Source of the DNA: Candidatus Sumerlaeota bacterium
GTDB lineage: Bacteria > Sumerlaeota > Sumerlaeia > JAFGJS01
Direction: 5' to 3'
DNA: 55,447 bases
NCBI GenBank assembly: GCA_016928995.1
Contig: JAFGJS010000067.1
Span: forward strand, 1 to 55,447
The translations under genes and the position numbers were made by a program. Positions 40,744-49,950 of this stretch are shown here, piece after piece (positions within the stretch are counted from its first letter, which is position 1; each line of letters begins with the position of its first letter). The notes below the pieces were generated by a model. It searched no databases, was not told where the DNA came from, and worked only from the letters and a program-made list of their open reading frames with translations.

Positions 40744-43700
40744 ATGGCAAAATTCCGTGTTTGGTTGCTGAGCGGCTGGATTGTCCTGCAGGCGCTATCC
40801 TCGTCCGCGATTCAGGATTTTCAGCCCTTATTAGGGCCGGTTCATGAGGACACGGAGTGGCTGACGTCCTATCCGTCAAGATTGGTAGGCACGGAAGGTC
40901 ATGCCGAGGTTCAGCGCCAGTTGAAGGAAAAACTCACCGCCATCCCCAACATCCAACTTTACGAACAAACTTTCACCCTCCTCACCCCCCAAACCATCGA
41001 TTGCCATTTTGAGATTCTGGATGAAGACTGGACTGGCGAGCGCTCCGTGCAGCTTTATCCGTTTTGGCCTTCGGGTGTCAGGCTGAATACGACCGAATAT
41101 GATGGCGTGACGACCGAAGTTCTATACATCGGAAGCGCTGATTATGATGAAATCCCGGCGCGCTCCCTGCGTGGGCGCGTGGCGGCGATGGAAGTGGTGG
41201 GCGGACGGAACTGGATCGAAGCGATGGCTTTCGGCGGCACGGCGATCATCGCTTTAGGCTCGGATCAAGCCCGGCAGATTGATTTTCATGAGTTTCTTTT
41301 TAATCATCCGTTGAAATCCCCCCGTTTTTTCCTGCCCGACGGCGAAGCGGCGCAAGCCTTGCGCGAGGGCAAGATTCGTAAAATCAAATTGATCAGCCGG
41401 CTGGAATGGCGCGAATCCGAGGCGCGGAACTATCTGGCGCTTGTGGCTCCAGAGGGCGGTTTCCCCTCGCTGGACGGGACGAAATTGACGCCGGAAGAAC
41501 TGAATGCGCGGCAGGCGCTTTGCATTGTCGCGCCGTATGATTCCATGAGCCTGATACCGGACCTGGCGCCCGGGGCGGATGTGGCCGTCGATACGGCCAC
41601 GGTCTTGAACGCCTGCCGCTATTATGCGGAGAATCCTCCCATCCGGCCGCTGTTGTTCGCTTTCATCGACGGCTATGGCATCAAGCAGCGCGGCATGCGG
41701 GAAATGCTCGTCGGCCTGGCCTCCACCCGCCGGGAAAAGAAACTGCAACAGCTCCAGGATCTGGATTTGCTGAAGGAATACAAGGTGCTCTACGCCTTGC
41801 TGCAGGAGACGGAGGCGGCCGAGGAACCGTTGAACGTGATTTACCACTATAAAGGTTTGCGGCGGTACATTACGGACGAAGTGGCCCGCGAAGTCGTTGC
41901 AATTGAAAGCATCCTGCATCCTCTGCGCCTCAAAGCGCATCGCTTGGCGCCCGGACCGGAAAAAGACCGGCTGACGGCGCAGATTGATCCGTTGAAAGAA
42001 AAACGGGCGCGTTTTTACGCGGCGCAGAAACTGCTCGTCAGCAGTTTGAAGGTGGACGACGCCAACCGCGAGCTGGCGCAGATGCTTTGGGACCGGGTGC
42101 GCCGGCGCATCGTAGGCCAGTTGGAGGAGCTTCAGCAGATTCTGGAGCGCGACAACGAGCGGGACCGTTTGCGCTATAGCATGTTGATTCAATTGGGCCT
42201 TTCCACGCCGGAGATTCGGCAGGCGGCGATGGCGGATGATGATAAGGCCCTGGAAAAGGCGGTTGAGGCTGCGGGATTGGGCACAGAATTTGAGCGGCCG
42301 CTGGTTTTTGTGCTGGCGTTCGATCTGTCCGACGATGGCATCGCCGCCGGACCTTGCCTCTTTGACCGCCTGATGCAAAAGGATGAACGGCTCAATTCGT
42401 ATGCCTTCCGGCGCTGGTTCGAGCAGCGGCCGAAAACGGATACGCGCGACATCTGGACCCCGGAGCAAATGAAGGCCGTGAATCTCCTGCCCTTGACGAC
42501 ACAGGAAGAGGCGCATTCTTTCGTGATGCCGAATATGCCCTCCGTCACGACGGTGGCGCAGTCCTGGGGGACGCCGGCAGTGACGTGGATGACCTTGGAC
42601 TGCTGGCGGAACAAGGCCGACACGCCGTATGATCTCGCGCAATCGTTGGATTGGGGGCGGTTGGATCCGCAGGTGGATGCGGCGCTGACGCTCTTGGACG
42701 CCCTGGCGCATGACACGACGCTGGGCGAGAACGTGAATGTCGTGCCGAACTGGCGGCGCATCGAGGGCGCGATTGTCGATGTGGCCGCCGGGCAGCCGGT
42801 GCCGAGCGTGCCGATGGAAGGCTATCTGACGACGTTTTACAACGGAACGATCAGCGCGGGCGTGACGAACTGCGGCTGGCTGAATAATTACGGATTCAGC
42901 GCGATCCGGCAGTTGGAATTTTACAAGACGGGCATCGACGGCCGCTTTATGATGGACGCCGTGCCGGTGCATACCTTTGAGGCGGGGGGCTGGTTCCGCA
43001 ATCTGTTTGTTCAGTCTTATAAATTGGCGGAAGACGGGAAGATCATCCGGGCGCTGGATTTCAAAAAATCCGGCAAGGGCGTTCAGGCGACCGCGCTGAT
43101 GACCTCCAACAAGAACGCAGTGCTCGCGGTTCCCTTTGATTGCGTGGAATTAAACACCTTCGATTGTTTCGATCCTCGGTTCATGATCTACCTGGGCAAT
43201 ACCTCTTTATTGGACGTGCGTCGCGGCGGTTCGCCACAACGGATGAACCTGTCGATCGCCGGCGGGATTTTGAGCGCGCTGGTTGAGCCGGATATGCGCT
43301 GGCAGCTGATTCTGCGCGCCGGCGTTACGCGCAACCGCATGATCCTGGTGGACATGGGCGCCGTGGAGAAGACGAAGGGGAAGACGATCCGGGAGTCGAT
43401 GAAGGGCTTCCATGTCGATTCCAATTTGCCGCAGCATCCGTATTACATGGCGGCGCGGGACTTCATCCGGCTGGATCAGCGCCGTCTGTCGGATTACGAG
43501 AGCGCGGGGATCAAGAGCAAGGCGATTGACGATCTGACCAGTCAGAGCGTGGCATGGCTGAAGAAATCCGAGGACGCCTTGAAGCGCGATGACGGCGGAG
43601 ACCATTTCAAGTACGCTGGCGCGGCTCTGGCCAATGAAGTGCGCTCCTATCACGCCGTGCGCAACACCGCCAATGACGTGATTCGCGGAGCGATCTTCCT

Positions 43701-45765
43701 CCTGTTGCTGCTCGCGCCGTTTTCCTTCGCGCTGGAGCGCCTGCTGTTCAGTTTCCCAAGCGTATATCGACAGATCGTGGCGATGCTTTGCATCTTCCTG
43801 GTCATGGGCGGCATTCTCTGGAGTTTCCATCCGGCTTTTCGCATCACCAGCCAGCCGCTGATGATTCTGATGGCGTTCGGCATCATTTTTATGAGCGTGC
43901 TGGTGATTTTCATGATCTATGCGCGCTTCGATTCCTCGCTGGAAGAGGTGCGCAGCGGGCGGGCGGAGTCCAGCGGCGCGAAGACATCGCGCGCGGGAGT
44001 GGCCACAACGGCCTTCCGGCTGGGCATTTCGAACATGCGCAAACGCATCCTGCGCACAACCTTGACGGGCATCACGGTGGTGCTGGTGACTTTTGCGCTG
44101 CTGTGCTTCACTTCGACCAGCAATTATTCGGGTCAAAAAGAATACAAACTGGACGCCAAGCCGCGTTTCACGGGCGTGTTGCTGAGCCAGCCAGGTTCGC
44201 GGGCGTTCGACGCCAAAGCGCTGTCGTATTTGAAGACCATCGTCGGCGATCAATTCACGATGGTTACGCAATATTGGTGGATCGATCCCTGGCGTGCGCG
44301 CTGGCGCATCCATATGGCCAACGCCAAAACCGGCAAGGTGGCTTCTTTGCGGGCCTGCCTGGGGATGTCGCCGGATGAGCATCTGATCACGGGGATCGAC
44401 AAGGTCTGCCCGAATTGGGATCGCTTCGCCGAAGGCAAAGGGTGCTATATTTCCAAATCGATGTCGGAGGAGCTCGAAGTGCAGGCCGGCGACACCGTTG
44501 TCTTGAACGGCATCGACCTGGAGCTGCTTGGCACATTTGAATCCGACGCGTTTGACGAGCATGTGCAATCGATCACCGGCGATCCAGTGACACCGGTAGA
44601 TTACGAGAGCATCGGCACCGAGCAGCGCAATACGATTGTCGGCTTCTCGCTGGAGGCGCTGGCGATGCAAATCGAATCAGGCGCCATGCTGGAGGACAAC
44701 AAAGGCTTGTTGTTCATCTCGTCGAAGACGATCGCCGTGGTGCCGTCGGAAGTGCTGGATGGCCAGAGCGAGGTGTCGATGCGCAGCGTAGCCATCCCGA
44801 CGAAATCCGCGGATGAGGCGCAGCAACTGGCCGGGCGGTTGATTCAACGGTTGGCCTTCCCGATCTTCTATTCATCGGGCGACAACGTGCGGGTTGTAGC
44901 CACGACTCCCTTGCTGCCCAAGCCGCCGAAGAGCCTGCTGATTCCCCTGCTGATCGCGGGTCTGATCATTTTCAACACGATGCTGAGCTCCATCGCCGAG
45001 CGCCGCGGGGAGATTCATATTTACACCAGCCTGGGCTTGGCCCCGCTGCACGTGGGCTTTCTGTTCCTGGCGGAGGCGGTCACGTATGGCTTGATGGGCT
45101 CCATTTTCGGCTACGTTGTGGGGCAGGGCGTGGCGACGGTGTTCTCGAATCTGGGCTGGATGGGCGGCCTGACCCTGAACTATTCCGGCACCCAGACGAT
45201 CTTTGTGATGGCGCTGGTGATCGGCGTGGTCATCATCTCCTCGCTGATTCCGGCGTACCTGGCGGGCAAGCTGGCCGTGCCCAGCAACGAGATGACCTGG
45301 AGCGTGCCGCGTCCCGAGGGAGACACGATCCGGGCGTCGCTGCCGTTTACGGTCAACGCACGGACGGCGAACGGCATGATGGCCTTCCTGCTGGAGTATT
45401 TCGACGCGCACCGGGAAGGGAGCATCGGGCATTTCAGCACGGATAATTTACAAACGAAGCTCGCGCGCACGGGCGAGCTGGATGTCGTGATGATCGAGGG
45501 AAGGGTGTGGCTGGCGCCATACGACCTCGGCGTGCGGCAGGAAGTGTGCATTAGGATCGAAGGAACAGGCGACAGCGACGTTTATTCGATCGAACTGGAA
45601 CTGCACCGCGGGGCGGGGCAGGTGAATTCGTGGTGGAGGCTGAACCGGACGTTTATCGCCGACTTGCGCAAGCAGCTGCTGGGATGGCGCAAACTGAGGG
45701 CGGAACGGGCGTTGGCTTACATCCACGAGGGCGATCAATTGTTGCAACAAAGCATGGCGCAATAA
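40744..45765 (+). CDS. degenerate M28 peptidase fused to FtsX-type ABC permease
   Basis: A 1673-residue membrane protein. It starts with a signal-like segment and an M28-type (PA plus zinc-peptidase) ectodomain, about 25-320. M28 metal sites are lost: the H-x-D motif reads AP-Y-D (Pro264, Asp266), the GAxD motif is G277-A-D-V, and the Glu-Glu pair is replaced in AFIDGYG. Helical, coiled-coil-rich and beta regions follow to about 970. Three TM segments (about 981-1060), a fourth near 1105, an extracytoplasmic region, and a C-terminal FtsX triad (about 1395-1530, SIAERRGEIHIYTSLGL) complete it. A soluble tail of about 130 residues ends it. It heads a six-gene operon with a second FtsX permease and an ATPase. 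Peptidase activity is unlikely; substrate or peptide sensing is inferred. Confidence 0.8.
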   Translation: MAKFRVWLLSGWIVLQALSSSAIQDFQPLLGPVHEDTEWLTSYPSRLVGTEGHAEVQRQLKEKLTAIPNIQLYEQTFTLLTPQTIDCHFEILDEDWTGERSVQLYPFWPSGVRLNTTEYDGVTTEVLYIGSADYDEIPARSLRGRVAAMEVVGGRNWIEAMAFGGTAIIALGSDQARQIDFHEFLFNHPLKSPRFFLPDGEAAQALREGKIRKIKLISRLEWRESEARNYLALVAPEGGFPSLDGTKLTPEELNARQALCIVAPYDSMSLIPDLAPGADVAVDTATVLNACRYYAENPPIRPLLFAFIDGYGIKQRGMREMLVGLASTRREKKLQQLQDLDLLKEYKVLYALLQETEAAEEPLNVIYHYKGLRRYITDEVAREVVAIESILHPLRLKAHRLAPGPEKDRLTAQIDPLKEKRARFYAAQKLLVSSLKVDDANRELAQMLWDRVRRRIVGQLEELQQILERDNERDRLRYSMLIQLGLSTPEIRQAAMADDDKALEKAVEAAGLGTEFERPLVFVLAFDLSDDGIAAGPCLFDRLMQKDERLNSYAFRRWFEQRPKTDTRDIWTPEQMKAVNLLPLTTQEEAHSFVMPNMPSVTTVAQSWGTPAVTWMTLDCWRNKADTPYDLAQSLDWGRLDPQVDAALTLLDALAHDTTLGENVNVVPNWRRIEGAIVDVAAGQPVPSVPMEGYLTTFYNGTISAGVTNCGWLNNYGFSAIRQLEFYKTGIDGRFMMDAVPVHTFEAGGWFRNLFVQSYKLAEDGKIIRALDFKKSGKGVQATALMTSNKNAVLAVPFDCVELNTFDCFDPRFMIYLGNTSLLDVRRGGSPQRMNLSIAGGILSALVEPDMRWQLILRAGVTRNRMILVDMGAVEKTKGKTIRESMKGFHVDSNLPQHPYYMAARDFIRLDQRRLSDYESAGIKSKAIDDLTSQSVAWLKKSEDALKRDDGGDHFKYAGAALANEVRSYHAVRNTANDVIRGAIFLLLLLAPFSFALERLLFSFPSVYRQIVAMLCIFLVMGGILWSFHPAFRITSQPLMILMAFGIIFMSVLVIFMIYARFDSSLEEVRSGRAESSGAKTSRAGVATTAFRLGISNMRKRILRTTLTGITVVLVTFALLCFTSTSNYSGQKEYKLDAKPRFTGVLLSQPGSRAFDAKALSYLKTIVGDQFTMVTQYWWIDPWRARWRIHMANAKTGKVASLRACLGMSPDEHLITGIDKVCPNWDRFAEGKGCYISKSMSEELEVQAGDTVVLNGIDLELLGTFESDAFDEHVQSITGDPVTPVDYESIGTEQRNTIVGFSLEALAMQIESGAMLEDNKGLLFISSKTIAVVPSEVLDGQSEVSMRSVAIPTKSADEAQQLAGRLIQRLAFPIFYSSGDNVRVVATTPLLPKPPKSLLIPLLIAGLIIFNTMLSSIAERRGEIHIYTSLGLAPLHVGFLFLAEAVTYGLMGSIFGYVVGQGVATVFSNLGWMGGLTLNYSGTQTIFVMALVIGVVIISSLIPAYLAGKLAVPSNEMTWSVPRPEGDTIRASLPFTVNARTANGMMAFLLEYFDAHREGSIGHFSTDNLQTKLARTGELDVVMIEGRVWLAPYDLGVRQEVCIRIEGTGDSDVYSIELELHRGAGQVNSWWRLNRTFIADLRKQLLGWRKLRAERALAYIHEGDQLLQQSMAQ

Positions 45766-45852
45766 TGAAATAATGCGGGCCGGCGCAGTCCGTCCCGGCG
45801 TTCGACACATGGTTATGTTGATAGACGACAGCGGAAGGGGAACTATGTTCGC

Positions 45853-47850
45853 ATGATGCGCGAAGACCGAGAGTTTCAAGAATTTCGCGATTTGATGCAA
45901 AGGCCGGACAAGTACGAAGACGGTTTTAATCTTCGCACTGTGATCATGGCGCTTTTTGTCGGGATTTTAATGACGCCCGCGCAGATGTATATGCAGCTGG
46001 TGGCCGGCATCGAGATGGGATCCGCCGCGCAATGGGTCACGGTGATCCTGTACGTGGAAGTGGCGCGACGGTCCTTCACCAAGCTGAAACGGCCGGAAAT
46101 TTTCGTCCTCTTCTATATGTGCGGAGCGGTGATTCATTCGCCGGGTCAGGATTTGCTCTGGCGCCAGTTCATTGTGCAGAGCGAAGAATTCCGCAAGATG
46201 GGCATCATCGAATTTATCCCCAGCTGGTATGCGCCGAACGATCCGGATGTGCTGGGTCAGCGGTCATTCTGGAAGATTCAATGGATGCTGCCGATCGGCA
46301 TCGCGATCTTCACGATGTTTATTCAACGCTTGGACCACTTCGGTCTGGGATATGTGATGTATCGTTTAACGGCGGATGTTGAGGACCTGCCGTTTCCGAT
46401 GGCGCCGGTGCAGGCCATGGGCATGACCGCGCTGGCTGACGCTTCGGACCAGAAAGACACGTGGCGCTGGCGCACGTTCAGTTACGGAGCCATGGCCGGA
46501 GTCGCGTTCGGCGCGATTTATCTGGCCGTGCCGAACATCACCAGCGCGATTTTCTCCGAGGGTTTGCGGATCCTGCCTTTGCCATTTGTCGATCTAACCG
46601 GCTACACAGAGCGATATTTGCCGGCGATGCCGGTATTGGCCAGTTTCGACCTGACATTTTTCGTGACAGGCATGGTGCTGCCGTTTTGGGCGATGGTCGG
46701 GAGTTTCATCGGTCTGCTTTTCACACTGGTGTTCAATCCGCTGCTTTACAAGGTCGGCGTGCTGGACAGCTGGCGCGAAGGCGTCGGCGCGATCCAGACG
46801 ATTCAGTCCAACACGATGGACTTTTACCTCAGTTTCAGCATTGGTCTGGGGCTGGCGGTGGCCGTGATCGGCATCATGCACATGATGAGCAAGTACAAGG
46901 AAAAGAAGCGTGAGTTCGCCGATCAAGGCAGTCCGAAAATGCAATGGTCGAAGCTCTTTGAGACGCCCAAGGGGCGCGGCGACATTCCGATCTGGGTGGC
47001 GCTGGGGATTTACCTGTTTTCGACGTGCTCGTATATCGCGCTGGGCTACTGGCTGATCAACGTCGCTTCGCCGACATTCGAAGGCACGAAATTTCCCTTG
47101 TGGCTGCTGATGTTCTACGGATTTGTCTACACGCCCGTGATCAGCTACGTGTCCACGCGTATGGAGGGCATCGTTGGCCAGCAGGTGGGCATCCCGTTTG
47201 TGCGTGAGGCGACGTTCATTCTCTCCGGTTATAAGGGCGCGGCGGTGTGGTTCGCGCCGATTCCGATGTACGATTATGCGCGTCAGGCGCAGTTCTTCAA
47301 GACGACGGAGCTCACCGGGACGAAATTCACCTCGCTGATCAAGACCGAGATTCTGATCTTCCCGATCATGATGGTCGGCATGATGCTCTTCAGCCAGTTC
47401 ATCTGGTCGATTGACAACGTTCCGAGCGAGCTGTTTCCCTATGCCAATGAGTTCTGGGAACTGCGCGCATATCAGCAGGGCCTGATTTTCACGTCCACCC
47501 TGCCGGGCGAGGCGGCGAGTCCGTTCCGCGAGGCGTTCAATCCGTATTACCTGGGGCTGGGCTTTGCGCTGGCGCTGGCGGTCTATACGGTGCTGGCGCA
47601 TTTCGGCTTGCCGATCTTCCTGGTTTACGGCGTGGTGCGCGGTCTGGATCAGTCCGTGCCGCATGCGATCATCCCGATGTTCATCGGCGCGCTGGTCGGG
47701 CGTTTCGGCTGCCGGAAATGGTTTGGCGATCTTTGGCCTCAATATCGCATTGTGTTCGCCGCGGGATTCGTGGCCGGGGTCGGTTTGATCTCGATGTTCA
47801 GTCTTGGAATTGTGTTTATGAGCAAGAGCGTGATCAAACTGCCGATGTGA
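45853..47850 (+). CDS. OPT-like polytopic transporter
   Basis: A 665-residue inner-membrane protein with roughly 13-15 hydrophobic segments. The general layout resembles oligopeptide-transporter (OPT) and DUF6785-like proteins, with a Pro/Met-rich loop (DLPFPMAPVQAMGMTALADA) and a C-terminal GLPIFLVYGVVRGLDQSVPH. I base the family on layout and these loops, with moderate certainty. The substrate is unknown; peptides are possible given the peptidase-like and PqqD-like neighbours. It starts 87 bp after the M28-FtsX gene and is followed by the next gene after four bases. A second ATG three bases on is an equally good start. Confidence 0.7.
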   Translation: MMREDREFQEFRDLMQRPDKYEDGFNLRTVIMALFVGILMTPAQMYMQLVAGIEMGSAAQWVTVILYVEVARRSFTKLKRPEIFVLFYMCGAVIHSPGQDLLWRQFIVQSEEFRKMGIIEFIPSWYAPNDPDVLGQRSFWKIQWMLPIGIAIFTMFIQRLDHFGLGYVMYRLTADVEDLPFPMAPVQAMGMTALADASDQKDTWRWRTFSYGAMAGVAFGAIYLAVPNITSAIFSEGLRILPLPFVDLTGYTERYLPAMPVLASFDLTFFVTGMVLPFWAMVGSFIGLLFTLVFNPLLYKVGVLDSWREGVGAIQTIQSNTMDFYLSFSIGLGLAVAVIGIMHMMSKYKEKKREFADQGSPKMQWSKLFETPKGRGDIPIWVALGIYLFSTCSYIALGYWLINVASPTFEGTKFPLWLLMFYGFVYTPVISYVSTRMEGIVGQQVGIPFVREATFILSGYKGAAVWFAPIPMYDYARQAQFFKTTELTGTKFTSLIKTEILIFPIMMVGMMLFSQFIWSIDNVPSELFPYANEFWELRAYQQGLIFTSTLPGEAASPFREAFNPYYLGLGFALALAVYTVLAHFGLPIFLVYGVVRGLDQSVPHAIIPMFIGALVGRFGCRKWFGDLWPQYRIVFAAGFVAGVGLISMFSLGIVFMSKSVIKLPM

Positions 47851-47854
47851 TGCG

Positions 47855-48766
47855 ATGAGCAAGGAGCAAAAAGGGCTGTGGCTGGCTTGGGCGGGATGGC
47901 GCTGCCGGATGCCGGAAGACTGGCGGCCGGTGCGCATCGAGGGCGGCTGGAAGAACGGCCTGTTCGTGCTCAGCGACGCTGAGACGCCGCTGTTGCAGAT
48001 CAAGTGGTGGCGTCCGGGGCAGAAACGCTTTAACGCCGCAGGCTGGATCGAAAAGCGGCTGCATAAAATGAAGGCCGGTCCGCAGGCTGGCGGCGCGCCC
48101 CATCCAACGGATTTTGATTCCGTGGCATGGGCGCCGGGCGAGCCGGGAGTGCGCGGATTCTGGTACGGGTATTGCGCTTCGGCGGACATGATGCTGGAAC
48201 TCGTGATCAGCCCGGAGGCCTCGAAGAGTCAGTCGCGGCGGATTCAGCGCGGCATGCTGGAGTCGATGCGCGCGAGCGGCGTGGATGAGCCGGTGAAGTG
48301 GGCTGTGTACGCGGCAAGTTTCGAGACGCCGCCGGGATTTGAGCTGGCGGAGAAGCATCTGCATCTTGGCGATGTCTCGCTCCTGCTGACGGCGCCGAAA
48401 AACCGGCGGATGATGGTGCGGCAGGTGTACCCGGCGGAACTGGCGCTCGAGCGGCGGAAACTGGATCGCTGGATGATGCAGAAGGTGTATCAGCAGGCGC
48501 GGAAATACAAGCCGCATGAAGATCCGCAGCCCTGGACGCTGGATCTGGCATCGAGCTGCGCGGAAGGGCTGGTGCGGCGCGGGCGGCGGCGGATCGCCTG
48601 GCCGCTGGGATGGATCCGGCCGCGCGAGGCGATCACCGCGGCGTTGCATGACGCCGATGTGAATCGCCTGTTGATCGCGGAATACGAGGCGCCGCGCGAG
48701 GCGGATGAAGCGGTTTTGCGTTCGACGCTGCTCGCGATGAATTGGGCGATGCGCGACGATGCATAA
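47855..48766 (+). CDS. unrecognised soluble protein in the FtsX/PqqD operon
   Basis: A 303-residue protein with no signal peptide or TM segment. I do not recognise the family. It is Trp- and Arg-rich. The N-terminal half (WAGWRCRMPEDWRPVRIEGG, LFVLSDAETPLLQIKWWRP) and the central part (KWAVYAASFETPPGFELAEK, VSLLLTAPKNRRMMVRQVYP) have the same strand-turn pattern, suggesting two copies of one alpha/beta domain. It is translationally close to both neighbours (four and three bases), so it belongs to the same membrane operon. It may be a cytoplasmic partner of the ABC or PqqD-like protein. Confidence 0.6.
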   Translation: MSKEQKGLWLAWAGWRCRMPEDWRPVRIEGGWKNGLFVLSDAETPLLQIKWWRPGQKRFNAAGWIEKRLHKMKAGPQAGGAPHPTDFDSVAWAPGEPGVRGFWYGYCASADMMLELVISPEASKSQSRRIQRGMLESMRASGVDEPVKWAVYAASFETPPGFELAEKHLHLGDVSLLLTAPKNRRMMVRQVYPAELALERRKLDRWMMQKVYQQARKYKPHEDPQPWTLDLASSCAEGLVRRGRRRIAWPLGWIRPREAITAALHDADVNRLLIAEYEAPREADEAVLRSTLLAMNWAMRDDA

Positions 48767-48769
48767 ATT

Positions 48770-49135
48770 ATGAGCGGCGACAAGAACAACACGATCTCGC
48801 GAAGCCGGGCCATGCAGGGCCGGCCGGAGCAATTGCCGGCCGTGAAGCGCGAGGAACGCGAAGACGGCGGGGTGCTGGTGACCGTCGAGATTCCCCGCAC
48901 CGGCGTGCTGAAACTGGTGCTGGGAGTTGGCACGGTGGAGCGGACTTTCGGCTTGGACCGCTTCGGGCGCGAGATTTACGAGGCGTGCGACGGCAAGAGG
49001 ACTGTTCAGGCCGTTTGCGATCAGTTCTCGAAAAAGCACCAGGTGACACAGGGCGAAGCGGAACAGGCGGTGTCCACGTATTTGAAGACGCTTGTGTCCA
49101 AAAGCTTGGTTGCGATTGCAATTGAGCGGCGGTAA
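48770..49135 (+). CDS. PqqD-like (RRE-fold) protein
   Basis: A 121-residue protein whose C-terminal 85 residues match the PqqD winged-helix pattern (FGLDRFGREIYEACDGKRTV, AVCDQFSKKHQVTQGEAEQA, YLKTLVSKSLV). PqqD and related RiPP recognition elements bind leader peptides and present them to modifying enzymes. No radical-SAM enzyme or obvious precursor peptide is in the window, so the peptide partner is unknown. The N-terminal 45 residues form extra strands. It lies between the unrecognised gene and the minimal FtsX gene in one operon. Confidence 0.8.
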   Translation: MSGDKNNTISRSRAMQGRPEQLPAVKREEREDGGVLVTVEIPRTGVLKLVLGVGTVERTFGLDRFGREIYEACDGKRTVQAVCDQFSKKHQVTQGEAEQAVSTYLKTLVSKSLVAIAIERR

Positions 49136-49176
49136 GATTAAACTTAGAGTTGGGCAAGCGGAAACGGAAACGAATC

Positions 49177-49890
49177 ATGGCGACACAGCGGCAAAATCAT
49201 ACAAGCTTGGTGGATCGAAGCGGACAAGTCCGCCGACAGCGGCAGCTGACCGGCAAACAGGTGCTGTTGATGGCGTGGAAGAACATCACCGTGCGCATGG
49301 GGCGGTCGATGCTGGTGACGAGCGGCATCGTGCTCGCGCTGGCGTTCCTGACGTACATCATGAGTTCGGACGCGATTCTGCGCAGCGTGCTTGAAAACGC
49401 CCCGCCGAGCGTGAAGGAGACGTTGTCGGAAAGCGGAAAATTCGCCGTGCTGGAAGATGCGGACGCCCAGATTCAAACGCGCTGGATGGTGGGGCTGGCC
49501 TTGCTCGTCAGTTTCGTCGGCATCCTGAACGCGATGCTGCTCAGCGTGACGGAGCGCTACGCGGAGATCGGCACGATGAAGTGCCTGGGCGCCTTGGATA
49601 GCCTGATTGTGCGGCTTTTTCTGCTGGAGAGTTTCTTTCAGGGAATCGCTGGCACAACGGTGGGGATCTTGATCGGCTTGCTGCTGGCCTTTACGGAGAG
49701 CCTCTTTGGATTCGGCTGGACAGTGGCGGAGGGCGTGCCGCTGATGGGGCTGGTTCCATGGAACGGGATTTTCTCGATCATCGGCATCGCCATGCTGGCC
49801 GGAGTGGCGCTGACCGTGGCTGGAGCGCTTTATCCCGGATGGCGCGCGGCGAAGATGAAGCCGGTCGAGGCGATGCGCGCGCAAGTTTAA
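49177..49890 (+). CDS. minimal FtsX-family ABC permease
   Basis: A 237-residue permease of the MacB/LolC/FtsX class. TM1 (SMLVTSGIVLALAFLTYIMS) is followed by only about 45 extracytoplasmic residues, then three TM segments with SVTERYAEIGTMKCLGALDS between TM2 and TM3. Typical MacB-type proteins carry a ~200-residue periplasmic domain here; it is missing. The partner with the large ectodomain is probably the 1673-residue protein of the same operon. I chose the ATG at 49177; a TTG-initiated extension to 49150 adds nine basic residues. The ATPase gene follows after 60 bp. Confidence 0.85.
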   Translation: MATQRQNHTSLVDRSGQVRRQRQLTGKQVLLMAWKNITVRMGRSMLVTSGIVLALAFLTYIMSSDAILRSVLENAPPSVKETLSESGKFAVLEDADAQIQTRWMVGLALLVSFVGILNAMLLSVTERYAEIGTMKCLGALDSLIVRLFLLESFFQGIAGTTVGILIGLLLAFTESLFGFGWTVAEGVPLMGLVPWNGIFSIIGIAMLAGVALTVAGALYPGWRAAKMKPVEAMRAQV

Positions 49891-49950
49891 CGCAGGCTGA
49901 AAAAAACGACGCAAATCAAATAGCAAATAGGAAAGCATGGAGCGCAGATC

